Origin: Campylobacterales bacterium | GTDB lineage: Bacteria; Campylobacterota; Campylobacteria; Campylobacterales; Nautiliaceae | DNA length: 38,026 bases | Assembly (NCBI GenBank): GCA_027019465.1 | Contig: JALUWM010000116.1 | Span: forward strand, 1-38,026 | Direction of reading: 5' to 3' | Part shown: piece after piece, positions 8,725-17,484 of the stretch | Layout of the letters: the number at the start of each line of letters is the position of its first letter | How positions within the stretch are numbered: position 1 is the first letter of the stretch | Notes under the pieces: model-generated | Databases searched by the model: none | Seen by the model: the letters and a program-made list of their open reading frames with translations, nothing else | Told to the model about the DNA's origin: nothing | Translations under genes and position numbers: made by a program

Positions 8725-9445
8725 GGCTAAAAATTTATTTAGAGATGTTGTTGATCCGGAGAAATATATTCCTCTTACTTCTTCTGAAAAAATAAAAATT
8801 GATTTATTAGCTGGAATAAATCAAAAAGAAAAAATGATACTTTTAACAGGTGAGGCTGGAAGTGGTAAAAGTTTATTATTAAGAAGTATTTATGAGCAGC
8901 TTAAAACAAAAAAAGATGTTTTTTTTGTTAGTAATCCTTATATGGAAATAGATTCTATTTTAAAACTTATAAAAGAACTGGATATCAAAAAGCATCATAT
9001 TTTACTTTTAGATGAGGCGCAACTTTTAAAAGCGGATACATGGGAAAATCTTAGAATTTATGCAGATAAAGGTAATATAACCATTGTTTTTGCTACCCAT
9101 GACACAAATGTATCTGAACTTCTTGCAAAAAAACATTTTAAAACCAGAATTAACTCTATTATTCATGTCAAAAGTGTAAGCAAAGTAGAAATGGAAAATT
9201 TTATATTTAGTAAACTTTTAAAAAATAATTATAATGAAATAGCTTCAATGTTTACAAAAAATAATTTAAAGCTTATTTATAAATATACCAAAGGTTCTCT
9301 TAGGGCTACTAATCAAATGATTTATAAACTTTTTGATGTAATGGATTATTTTTATAATAAAAATCCCTATAAATTTAATTTAAAAAAAATAAAAAACAAA
9401 TATATATATATTGCCATAATGGATTTAAAGGCAATTAATGCATAG
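8708..9445 (+). CDS. ExeA/MshM-like AAA ATPase
   Basis: The 245-residue cytoplasmic ATPase has Walker A GEAGSGKS (48-55) and Walker B LLLDEA (99-104), with the DEAQ signature of the ExeA/GspA/MshM family. It lacks the C-terminal membrane helix and peptidoglycan-binding domain of ExeA, so it resembles MshM or a stripped-down version. The start is TTG: AAGGGA sits 8 bases upstream and there is no ATG before Walker A, at residue 43. Campylobacter CtsP, needed for transformation, has a comparable position and fold. In MSHA clusters MshM follows MshL exactly as here. The nucleotide-binding call is firm; the partner is inferred. Confidence 0.78.
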   Translation: MVKFAEAKNLFRDVVDPEKYIPLTSSEKIKIDLLAGINQKEKMILLTGEAGSGKSLLLRSIYEQLKTKKDVFFVSNPYMEIDSILKLIKELDIKKHHILLLDEAQLLKADTWENLRIYADKGNITIVFATHDTNVSELLAKKHFKTRINSIIHVKSVSKVEMENFIFSKLLKNNYNEIASMFTKNNLKLIYKYTKGSLRATNQMIYKLFDVMDYFYNKNPYKFNLKKIKNKYIYIAIMDLKAINA

Positions 9446-10178
9446 ATATGATAAATTTGAAAAACTTTATTATAAACATATATTGTTTAAATATGCTGTT
9501 ATTATAAGTATAATAATTCTATTTTTATCAGGATTTTTTATTTTAGATAAAATACAAAAAATAAAAAAAAACGTAAAACATAATAATACAGAACAAAAAG
9601 AAATAAAAAAAAGAAAATCAGAAAAAAAAATTGTTAAAAAAATAGAAAATATTAAAAACAAAAGTAAAGAAGAAAATAAATCTCTTAAAAGTTTTCATTT
9701 TATTTTGCCAAATTTATCTAAAATACTTTTAACTAAAAAAGAATTTCAACAAAATAAAAATAGTAAAAAATCTATTTCTAAAAAAAATATTCCAAAAAAG
9801 GAAAACAATCATAAGAAAAATAAAATAAAAGAAATTCAAATAAATCATAATGTAAATATTGATACTATAAAAATAGTAGAAAAAACGCCTGATTTGAAAA
9901 CTCTTATACAAAAATTCAATACTATGAAAAATTTTGATTTAGCTATTCTTATTTCAAAAATTTATTTTAAAAAAAAAGATTTAACAAATGCACAAATATG
10001 GGCTTTAAAAGCAAATAATATAAATCCTTCTTCATATAAAAGTTGGATTTTGTTTGCAAATATTTTATTAAAAGAAAAGAAAACTAAAAAAGCAAAAAAA
10101 ATATTAAATGCATATATTAATTCTTATGGGCAAAATGATATAATAGAAGAAAAATTAAGGAGTTTAAATGATAAATAG
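9438..10178 (+). CDS. Membrane-anchored TPR protein, MshN-like
   Basis: The 246-residue protein has one membrane helix at about residues 16-36, then a long, extremely Lys/Asn-rich linker (about 37-145), and a C-terminal pair of TPR-like helices with ALKANNINPSSYKSWILFAN near residues 190-210. This topology and its location after the MshM-like ATPase match MshN of MSHA pili, which is thought to act in the periplasm. The linker is low complexity and says little about function. It overlaps the ATPase gene by 8 bases and the HDOD gene by 11. Confidence 0.5.
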   Translation: MHRYDKFEKLYYKHILFKYAVIISIIILFLSGFFILDKIQKIKKNVKHNNTEQKEIKKRKSEKKIVKKIENIKNKSKEENKSLKSFHFILPNLSKILLTKKEFQQNKNSKKSISKKNIPKKENNHKKNKIKEIQINHNVNIDTIKIVEKTPDLKTLIQKFNTMKNFDLAILISKIYFKKKDLTNAQIWALKANNINPSSYKSWILFANILLKEKKTKKAKKILNAYINSYGQNDIIEEKLRSLNDK

Positions 10179-10965
10179 TTTAATTTTGGTGCAAATAAAA
10201 AATTTGCCGCCTTTACCTAATAGTGTTTTAGAAGTTCAAAAAATAACAAATGATCCAAATGCATCAATAAAAGATTTGGTTAATGTAATTAAGGATGATC
10301 CTTTAATTACAGCTAATTTATTAAAAGCTGCAAATTCTCCTTTGTATGGATTTACAAGGCAGATAAAAACAATCGATCAGGCTGTTTCTCTTTTTGGAAT
10401 GAGTACTGTTAAAGGATTTGTAATCTCTTTTGCTGTTAGAAATGCTTTAAAATTTGATTTAAGTGCTTATGGCATTACAGAAAGTCGTTTTCATGATGTT
10501 TCTATTAAAAGAAATGCGCTTGCTCTTAATTGGTACAAAAAAGAACGTTCAAAACTTGATATTATAGCTACTGATTCGTTTTTAATTGATGTTGGAGCCG
10601 TTGTTATCTCATTAGTTTTAAATTCGCAAGCTCAGGCTGAAGAGTTTAAAAATGAGCTAAATATTGAAAATAGATACGAAATAGAAAAAAAATATGTAGG
10701 TGCTACTACTTCTGATGTAACTGCAGAAATTTTTAAACACTGGCATTTTAGTAAAGATTTAATTGAACCTATAGCAAATATTGATTCACCAGAAGAGAGA
10801 GCGGAATATGTTGAATATGCGGCGAGTCTTAAGATATTAAGAGAAGCTGTGAATTTATTAGAAGATGAAGAAAATGCAAAAGATAAAGCCTTAGAACTTA
10901 TTAAAAAATATAATTTAAACGAAAATTCTTTTTTGGATGCTTGGGATATGGTTGAGGAAAATTAA
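10168..10965 (+). CDS. HDOD-domain signalling protein
   Basis: The 265-residue protein starts almost at once with an HDOD domain: LPPLPNSVLEVQKITNDPNA, then VIKDDPLITANLLKAANSPLYG, then IDQAVSLFGMSTVKGFVIS. HDOD proteins are non-enzymatic relatives of HD hydrolases, often linked to motility, biofilm or competence control. The ATG has AAGGAG nearby upstream, inside the end of the previous gene. It overlaps that gene by 11 bases and shares one base with rnr. Its place directly after the pilus-like block could mean a regulatory link, but co-location alone does not show this. Confidence 0.82.
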   Translation: MINSLILVQIKNLPPLPNSVLEVQKITNDPNASIKDLVNVIKDDPLITANLLKAANSPLYGFTRQIKTIDQAVSLFGMSTVKGFVISFAVRNALKFDLSAYGITESRFHDVSIKRNALALNWYKKERSKLDIIATDSFLIDVGAVVISLVLNSQAQAEEFKNELNIENRYEIEKKYVGATTSDVTAEIFKHWHFSKDLIEPIANIDSPEERAEYVEYAASLKILREAVNLLEDEENAKDKALELIKKYNLNENSFLDAWDMVEEN

Positions 10966-12911
10966 TGAAAGAATTTTTATATAAACTTGTAAAAGGTCTT
11001 GAAGGTAAAGATATTCCAAGGGATAAAAGGGATTTAGTTAATGACCTTTTAGCTATTAATGTTTTAAGTGATGGAAAAATTATTAAATTAAAATCTTCTT
11101 TTAGAGTAGGAAAGGTTGAAATTACCAAAAAAGGTTTTGGCTTTTTAGTTCCTTTTGGAGTAAAAGAGAAAGATTATTTAATAGAAAGCTATGATTTAAA
11201 TGGAGCTAGTAACGGTGATTTTGTAATAGCAAAAAAGCTTTTTAAAAAAGGAAGGCCAAAAGTAAAAGTTATCTATATTTTACAAAAAGCATTCTTAACA
11301 AGTGTTGTTTATCTTGATTTTAAAATAAAGAATGGCAAAAAAGAGCCTGTTTTAAAAAATATAAAAACAGATCTTGAAGTTTTTGTAAATGAGAAAAAAA
11401 AGATTTTTAAATCTCTTCCAAAAGGGGCTGTTTTTAAAGTTAATAACTATACTTCTAAAATAGAAGAGGTTTTAGGTGTGTTGGATGACCCTTTGGTTGA
11501 TGAAAAAATTTCGCTTGCTCTTTATAATAAAAAAGAAGAATTTAGCAAAAAAGCATTAAATGAAGCAAAAGCGTTTGGAAATTATATTGATAAATCTTTT
11601 TATCCAAATAGAGTTGATTTAATTGAACTTTCTTTTTGCACAATAGACCCTGTAACTGCAAAAGACCACGATGACGCTATTTATTTTGATAAAGAAAAAA
11701 ATGAACTTTTTGTGGCTATAGCAGATGTGAGTGAATATGTTTATTTAAATGGAAATATTGATAAAGAGGCTAAAAATAGAGGGTTTAGTATCTATTTTCC
11801 ACATAAATCTGTTCCTATGCTCCCTCGTGAGCTTAGTGAAAATATGTGCTCTTTAAAAGAAAATGAAGAAAGACTTGCCTTTACTTTTAAATTAACTCTT
11901 AATGAAAAAAATGAAATTATAAAAGAAGAACTTTTTGAAGCAATTATAAAGTCAAAAAGAAAATACTCTTATGAAACAATAGATAAATTTTTAGAAAAAA
12001 ATTTTGAAAATAAAGATAAAGTTGATGATGAAATTTTATCCTGGCTTTTGCCTTTATGGGAGAAAATTAAGCATATAAGAAATAAAAGATTAAAAACAGG
12101 ATTAGATTTTGCAAGTGATGAAATAAAAATGGAACTTGATGAAAATGGTGAAATTAAAAATGTTTCTTTAGAACAGGAAACTCCTTCTCATAAACTTATA
12201 GAAGATTGTATGCTTTTAGCCAATAAAGCTGCTGCAAATTTGATAGATTTTGGAATTTTTAGGGTTCACGATAAGCCTTCACAAGTTACTATTGATGAGC
12301 TTTATCAATCCTTAGTAGCACTTGGAATAGATGTAAAAGAGGATGAAAAAAATTTTGTAAAAATTGTAGAAGATATCCAAAAACAGGCCAATGATCTTGG
12401 AATTAAAAAATATGTGGATAAACTTATAATCCGTTCTCAAAAACAGGCTAGATATGACGCGGTTAATACAGGCCATTATGCCTTGGGATTTGAGAGATAT
12501 TCTCATTTTACATCTCCTATTAGAAGATACTCAGACCTTACTTTGCACAGAATTTTAAAAGCAACTATCAAAAAAGATAAAAAACAATTGGAATATATTT
12601 TAAGAAATATAGAAGCTTTGGTTGTAAAAATAAGTGAACTTGAAAGAGAAGCTATGAAAGTAGAATGGGATTTTTATGACAGAAAATATGCCAGATTTGC
12701 CGCTAAGCATATAAGGGATGAGTTTGAAGGAATTATTGAAGATGTCCAAATCCCTCCTATTGCAAAAATAACGGAAGATAAACTTTTAGGGGCTAGAATA
12801 TTTCTTAAAAACAGGGCTAAGTTTGATTTGTTTGAAAAAGTAAATATAGAAATTGATAGTGTAAATATAGGCACAGCCAAAATAAAAGGTTATGCAAAAA
12901 CAGATGTATAA
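10965..12911 (+). CDS. rnr: Ribonuclease R family 3'-5' exoribonuclease
   Basis: The 648-residue RNB-family enzyme degrades RNA from the 3' end. The catalytic cluster IDPVTAKDHDDAIYF supplies Asp228, Asp234, Asp236 and Asp237, which bind two Mg ions. HFTSPIRRYSDLTLHR near residues 509-524 is another RNB signature. The N-terminal third contains cold-shock-type folds (KKGFGFLVPFG). The C-terminal S1 region (EFEGIIEDVQIPPIAKI onward) is short and diverged, and the Lys-rich tail seen after S1 in E. coli RNase R is absent. The total fits the smaller Campylobacterota enzymes. Confidence 0.93.
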   Translation: MKEFLYKLVKGLEGKDIPRDKRDLVNDLLAINVLSDGKIIKLKSSFRVGKVEITKKGFGFLVPFGVKEKDYLIESYDLNGASNGDFVIAKKLFKKGRPKVKVIYILQKAFLTSVVYLDFKIKNGKKEPVLKNIKTDLEVFVNEKKKIFKSLPKGAVFKVNNYTSKIEEVLGVLDDPLVDEKISLALYNKKEEFSKKALNEAKAFGNYIDKSFYPNRVDLIELSFCTIDPVTAKDHDDAIYFDKEKNELFVAIADVSEYVYLNGNIDKEAKNRGFSIYFPHKSVPMLPRELSENMCSLKENEERLAFTFKLTLNEKNEIIKEELFEAIIKSKRKYSYETIDKFLEKNFENKDKVDDEILSWLLPLWEKIKHIRNKRLKTGLDFASDEIKMELDENGEIKNVSLEQETPSHKLIEDCMLLANKAAANLIDFGIFRVHDKPSQVTIDELYQSLVALGIDVKEDEKNFVKIVEDIQKQANDLGIKKYVDKLIIRSQKQARYDAVNTGHYALGFERYSHFTSPIRRYSDLTLHRILKATIKKDKKQLEYILRNIEALVVKISELEREAMKVEWDFYDRKYARFAAKHIRDEFEGIIEDVQIPPIAKITEDKLLGARIFLKNRAKFDLFEKVNIEIDSVNIGTAKIKGYAKTDV

Positions 12912-13815
12912 AAAAGAATTTGATTCCCTAAAAGAGATTCCTAAAAAGGTTATTTTTTATGGAAATGAGTTTTATCTTCAAAAATATGAAAATAAATTGT
13001 TAAAAAAATATAAAAATGAAAATATTATAAAAATGTCTTATGATGAATATAATTATGAACAAGCAAAAATTCATCTTAGTGAAAATTCTTTGTTTGGAGG
13101 GCAAAATATTTTAATTATAAAACACAATAAAATTCCTCCAAATATTGATAAACTTTTTAAAAATGGTAATTCATCTCTCTTTTTTTTCTATTATGGAAAT
13201 AAATTGCCTAAATTAACTAAAACTGTTGTCAGATTTTTTGAGCCCGATATAAGAGAACTTATAATATTTATTGATGAAAAATCAAATGAATTAAATATCA
13301 CTCTAAGTAAAGAAGCAAAAATGTTTCTTATAAAAAGTATTGAGCCTTTGTTTTTGGAAAAAGAGCTTGAAAAACTTTCTCTTTACAAAAAAGATATAAG
13401 CGTAAATGATGTAAAAGAACTTGCTTTTTTATATAAAGAAGATACGTTTGAGGATATTATCGTTTCTATTTTAAAAGGGGAAGATTTTGAAGAAAAACTA
13501 GAAAATATTCTTATAAAAGTGGATTTCACAAGGTTTTTAAGTGCTATAACGCGTTATATAAAAGATTTATACAAATATCATCTTTATATTAAAAAAACAG
13601 GAAATTCTTCTTTAAAAGGTCTTTTAGGTTATCAGTTACCGTTTAATATAGAGAGGCAAAGGGTTAGTCTGGCTGTAAAGTTTAAAGAAAAAGATTATTA
13701 TAAACTTTTAAAAAATATGATGGATTTTGAACTTAGAATGAGGCTTGGAAAATCAATTCCCGAAGCTCTTTTCTGGGAAGCTATTGCCTATTTAAAAACA
13801 TTTAATTCTTTTTAA
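12892..13815 (+). CDS. holA: DNA polymerase III subunit delta
   Basis: HolA opens the sliding clamp within the clamp loader. The 307-residue protein has the expected start (KKVIFYGNEFYLQKYE), a FGGQNILIIK segment near residues 64-73 and the C-terminal helical collar region FELRMRLGKSIPEALFWEAI. Two starts are possible: the ATG at 12892, or one at 12904 giving MYKKEFDSL. The second resembles how I recall HolA starting in Helicobacter. The AAAAGG upstream is too close to the first ATG and rather far from the second, so spacing does not decide. It overlaps rnr by 8 or 20 bases and ends convergently against the next gene. Confidence 0.86.
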   Translation: MQKQMYKKEFDSLKEIPKKVIFYGNEFYLQKYENKLLKKYKNENIIKMSYDEYNYEQAKIHLSENSLFGGQNILIIKHNKIPPNIDKLFKNGNSSLFFFYYGNKLPKLTKTVVRFFEPDIRELIIFIDEKSNELNITLSKEAKMFLIKSIEPLFLEKELEKLSLYKKDISVNDVKELAFLYKEDTFEDIIVSILKGEDFEEKLENILIKVDFTRFLSAITRYIKDLYKYHLYIKKTGNSSLKGLLGYQLPFNIERQRVSLAVKFKEKDYYKLLKNMMDFELRMRLGKSIPEALFWEAIAYLKTFNSF

Positions 13816-14166
13816 TTATTTGATAAACATTTTTTTTAGTTTTTGAGCTGCTTTTGTCATACCTAATTTCATTCCGGAATATCTCATTATTTTTGCCATT
13901 TGTTTATATTTGTCTTTATCATAACAGGTGTTTGGACATTTTCTACATTTTGGTTTTGGATCATTAGGACATTCTTGAAGTTTTGAAATTGCATATTGCA
14001 ATAAATTATGACATTCTTCACATAAAGACACCTCAAATTTTAAAGAATTATCTAAATAAGGTACAACATAATCTTCTTTTTTTTGATTTGTATGTTTATC
14101 ATTACAATGTATAGAAAAAAATTTTTTTAGTGTATTTACTTCATTTTCGAATTTTTCAAAAGTCAT
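13816..14166 (-). CDS. YgbA-type cysteine-rich protein (nitrosative stress family)
   Basis: The 116-residue protein has seven cysteines (21, 49, 52, 66, 74, 77, 81) with His20, His25 and His53 nearby, then MRYSGMKLGMTKA near residue 94. The spacing SLCEECHNLLQYA, a CxxC pair, NTCYDKDKY and the MRYSG segment match the YgbA/YgbA_NO family, whose E. coli member is induced by nitric oxide through NsrR. The cysteines could hold a metal or Fe-S centre; this is inference. The stop abuts that of holA. The 55-base upstream gap is AT-rich with possible -10 sequences, but I could not single one out. Confidence 0.75.
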   Translation of the reverse strand: MTFEKFENEVNTLKKFFSIHCNDKHTNQKKEDYVVPYLDNSLKFEVSLCEECHNLLQYAISKLQECPNDPKPKCRKCPNTCYDKDKYKQMAKIMRYSGMKLGMTKAAQKLKKMFIK

Positions 14167-14221
14167 TTTTTGCCTTTTTTTAAATCATATAATAAAATTA
14201 ATTTTTTTTCATTGATTAGCG

Positions 14222-17020
14222 TCAAAATTTTTCTATTATTTTTATTTCTTCATTATTCAAATTATAAAGTTTATAAACCATTTCATCAATTTTTGAAATA
14301 GATTCATTTACTTTTTTTTCTAACTTTTCAATCTCATCTAAAATTTCTATTTTTTCAGTTGGGGTTAGTTTATCAAGATATTTTTTATATTTTTTGATTT
14401 TCTCTTTTGAAGTTAAAATTATATCAACTAAATTGATAAAAGGTTGTTGCTCATTTTTAGTTAGTTTTGGAATTGGGAGTTTTTCAAATTTATTGATTTT
14501 AATTTCCCCATCAATTCCACCTCCTGAATAGAATTTATAAAATATTTTATATATAAAATCTGAATTTAAAAAAGCTGTTATATATTTCAAATTTTCTCCT
14601 GTTAAAATATAACCCGTTGCTTCTATATAAAATTTTTTTGTATCAAAGCAAAATTGAGGTGATTTTACAATTCTTGAAAAGACGATTTTTTCTTTTTCAA
14701 AATCTTCTAAATAGGCACAATTTCTAAGGTTATAAAGAGTTGCTCCTTTATCACTTCTTTTTGCTAATTTATCAAAATATTTATAAAGATGTTCTTTTAT
14801 TGCCGGATAATTATTTACATCAACCGATGGATTATTGTGAGTATTTATTAAATAGAACCCCTTAAAATCACACTCATACTTTTTAATATCTCTACCTCTT
14901 AAAAGTGGCTTAATAATTTCAGCACTTTTATTATCTTTTTTGATTAACTCATTCTTTTTCTCTTCATCAATAATAAAGGCTTCGTTAAGCCCTGTTTTAA
15001 TTCCAAAATTTATCTTAATATCCCAATTTTTTAAAGGAGTGCCAAGTTTTTCTATTTTTTTCTTAATTTCAAGCTCTTTTGGAGTTACAAAAACAAAACT
15101 ATCTATACTTAAATCATCTTGCTTCATTTCAAAGCAGTTTTGAAAATCTTTTAGACAAACTTTAAAAATATTATCTTTTTTATAGCCTTTTTTTAAAATT
15201 GTGATGGCACTATCAACCGAAGCATCTTCAAAAACTTTTACCCCGCTAAAATCCACAATATTTTTTATAGAAGTTTTTGTTAAAATTAGTTCCCTTAAAT
15301 TTTTACCATATTTTGCTCTAAAAAATTTATTAGAGCAAATAAATCCATTAAGCCCATTTTCTTTTAAAATATTGTAAGCTAATTCATAAAAATAGACAAA
15401 TAAATCAGCTGTACCACTAAACACTTTATAGAGTTTTTTTAGAATAGGTTTTATATCTTTTATCCTCTCTTGTCTTACATAAGGAGGATTTCCAATCACC
15501 ACATCAAATCCGCCTTTACTCATAATTTCAGCAAAAAGTTCATTCCAATCAGCACTTAGGGAATTTGCACATTTTATATTTGATGATAAATCAGATAATG
15601 CCCTATCTCTTTTTGCAGTTTGAAGCCAAAGACTAAGTTTTGTAATTCCTACACTTGCTTCATTTATATCCACTCCAAAAAGATTTTTTTCTATAATTTC
15701 TTTATCCACATCCATAAATTCAAACAGATTTGCCCCGCTTTTTATAAGTTCATTTTTTATAAATTCGTGCTCTTTTAGTAAGTATCTAAATGCAGCATTT
15801 AAAAATGCTCCACTTCCACAAGCAGGGTCTACTATTTTTAGATTATCCAAAAATTCTCTATATTTATGAAGTTTTTTTATAGTCGGCTTTTGTAGTTTTA
15901 ATTCTCGCTTTTTCTCCTCACAAAGTTTTTCTACCGTATTTTTAACAATAAACTCTGTTACAAACTTAGGAGTATAAAAAACTCCATCTTTTTTTCTTTT
16001 ATCTACTATTTTATGACCTTCGATTAGCTCTTCTTTAATAGCTTCTAAGTCACTTAAAGACTGCTCAAAAATATGCCCTAAAACTTCAACATCTATATCT
16101 TCACTAAAATCATAAGCCGATAAAGTAGCTAAATCATCTTTTATAATTTCATTATCAATTATTAAACTTTCTACTAATTTATCGGGTTTAAATAGATTTC
16201 CGTTATATTTTGGGATATTTAGTTTTTCATTTCCTTTATCGATAAATTGAAAATATTTTTTATAATATTCGTATAAAGGTGTTTCATCTCCCCATTTATG
16301 AGTTTCTTCGTAATGTTTAATAATTGTAAAAATAGTGTTAGCAGGAATCAATCCTCTATCTTCGGCAAATAAAATAAACATAAATCTATCAAGTAGTTTA
16401 TTTACAGCGTGTAAAATTTCTTCTTTTGAAATAGTTGGATTGTTTTTAAGTAAATTATTTATAAGATTTAATCTAAATTCACTATATTTTTTATAAACCT
16501 CTTTTGTTATTTCCTCTTGAGTTTTTGAGTTTTCTTTTAGCTTTGCAAGAGCGTGGGTTTGAATAATGTTTTGATTTGTCAAAGCGTATAAAATAGGATA
16601 ATTTTCTCTTTTAGTCAAATCAATAGAAAAGCACTTATCACTGCTGTCTATGTAAATATCAAATTGTTTAAAATTGGAAATAAAAACATACTCACAATTA
16701 GGTTTTTCATTTTTGTATCTAAATGCTTGGGCGATAATATCTCTGTTTGAAATATCTTTATTGCTACTTTTTAATTCAATTATGGCAATTGGATTATTGT
16801 TTTTATCAAAAATTACCCCATCTGCTTTTTTGGAATCGGTAGAGTTTTTAACCTCTCTTTTGTAATTCCAATTTAAAAATTTTCCTAAAAGAGCTAAAAA
16901 CTCGGCGCCGTTTGCGTCTTCTGCTATAAATTTGTTTTTGGTGACAAATTCATAAATTTTATCAAAATTAGGAGTTTTAAAAGATTTTACAAAATTTTTA
17001 AGTAAAGATTTTTGAAACAT
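14222..17020 (-). CDS. Type IIG restriction enzyme/adenine methyltransferase (Eco57I-like)
   Basis: The single 932-residue chain carries cutting, methylation and target recognition. Residues ~45-125 look like a PD-(D/E)XK nuclease of the HsdR-N type, with Asp67 in KADGVIF and Glu82-x-Lys84 in IIELKSS. A helical linker follows. The methyltransferase has motif I DPACGSGAF at 398-406 and motif IV NPPY at 511-514, which marks N6-adenine methylation. The C-terminal ~250 residues, with aromatic-rich FYIEATGYILTG and FEKLPIPKL, resemble the TaqI-type target recognition domain. All motifs are intact, so it is probably active. No separate R, M or S gene is adjacent. It begins 2 bases after trmL, inside an otherwise housekeeping run, which suggests insertion. 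The target site cannot be read from the sequence. Confidence 0.87.
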   Translation of the reverse strand: MFQKSLLKNFVKSFKTPNFDKIYEFVTKNKFIAEDANGAEFLALLGKFLNWNYKREVKNSTDSKKADGVIFDKNNNPIAIIELKSSNKDISNRDIIAQAFRYKNEKPNCEYVFISNFKQFDIYIDSSDKCFSIDLTKRENYPILYALTNQNIIQTHALAKLKENSKTQEEITKEVYKKYSEFRLNLINNLLKNNPTISKEEILHAVNKLLDRFMFILFAEDRGLIPANTIFTIIKHYEETHKWGDETPLYEYYKKYFQFIDKGNEKLNIPKYNGNLFKPDKLVESLIIDNEIIKDDLATLSAYDFSEDIDVEVLGHIFEQSLSDLEAIKEELIEGHKIVDKRKKDGVFYTPKFVTEFIVKNTVEKLCEEKKRELKLQKPTIKKLHKYREFLDNLKIVDPACGSGAFLNAAFRYLLKEHEFIKNELIKSGANLFEFMDVDKEIIEKNLFGVDINEASVGITKLSLWLQTAKRDRALSDLSSNIKCANSLSADWNELFAEIMSKGGFDVVIGNPPYVRQERIKDIKPILKKLYKVFSGTADLFVYFYELAYNILKENGLNGFICSNKFFRAKYGKNLRELILTKTSIKNIVDFSGVKVFEDASVDSAITILKKGYKKDNIFKVCLKDFQNCFEMKQDDLSIDSFVFVTPKELEIKKKIEKLGTPLKNWDIKINFGIKTGLNEAFIIDEEKKNELIKKDNKSAEIIKPLLRGRDIKKYECDFKGFYLINTHNNPSVDVNNYPAIKEHLYKYFDKLAKRSDKGATLYNLRNCAYLEDFEKEKIVFSRIVKSPQFCFDTKKFYIEATGYILTGENLKYITAFLNSDFIYKIFYKFYSGGGIDGEIKINKFEKLPIPKLTKNEQQPFINLVDIILTSKEKIKKYKKYLDKLTPTEKIEILDEIEKLEKKVNESISKIDEMVYKLYNLNNEEIKIIEKF

Positions 17021-17022
17021 TT

Positions 17023-17484
17023 TTATACCTTAAAGTCATCAAAATTTTGTCTTATGGCCTCATATAAAATTATTCCTGTGCTAACGGCTAAATTAAGACT
17101 TCTGCCTTTATCTGTCATAGGAATGGTTATACATTGGTCTTTATATTTATTTAAGATATTTTCGTCAATTCCTTTTGTTTCACTCCCAAAAACTATAAAA
17201 TCTTCTTTATTAAATTTTGCTTTAAAATAGGGCTTATTTGTTTTTGTAGTAGCAAAGTGCATTTTATTAATATCATTTTTTTTAAAAAACTCATCTATAT
17301 TTTCCCATACTTTCAAATCAAGTCTTTCCCAATAATCAAGTCCGGCTCTTTTAACGGCTTTTTCGCTTATATCAAATCCAAGAGGTTTAACTAGGTGAAG
17401 TTTCGCTCCTGCATTGACACAAAGTCTTCCTATATTTCCGGTATTTGGCGGAATTTGAGGATTAATTAAAACAATATTAAACAT
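17023..17484 (-). CDS. trmL: tRNA (cytidine/uridine-34 2'-O) methyltransferase TrmL
   Basis: TrmL methylates the wobble ribose of certain tRNA-Leu species using SAM. The 153-residue SPOUT protein shows the three family motifs: NPQIPPNTGNIGRLC (8-22), FGSETKGI (near 99) and IPMTDKGRSLNLAVSTGIILYE (SPOUT knot, near 121-142; quoted here as two parts, IPMTDKGRSLN and LAVSTGIILYE). Length is typical. Its start overlaps the end of a 40-codon ORF by 8 bases, and it is followed after 2 bases by the type IIG gene. Confidence 0.93.
   Translation of the reverse strand: MFNIVLINPQIPPNTGNIGRLCVNAGAKLHLVKPLGFDISEKAVKRAGLDYWERLDLKVWENIDEFFKKNDINKMHFATTKTNKPYFKAKFNKEDFIVFGSETKGIDENILNKYKDQCITIPMTDKGRSLNLAVSTGIILYEAIRQNFDDFKV

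Noticed and set aside
9530-9840. Possible repeat array or CRISPR-like pattern in the A-rich part of the 9438 gene
   Set aside because: The repetition is only Lys/Asn codon bias (AAA, AAT) within a low-complexity protein linker; there are no regularly spaced identical units.
10180-10965. HD-GYP or metal-dependent HD phosphodiesterase
   Set aside because: The conserved HD and GYP metal-binding residues are absent; the pattern is that of the non-catalytic HDOD domain.
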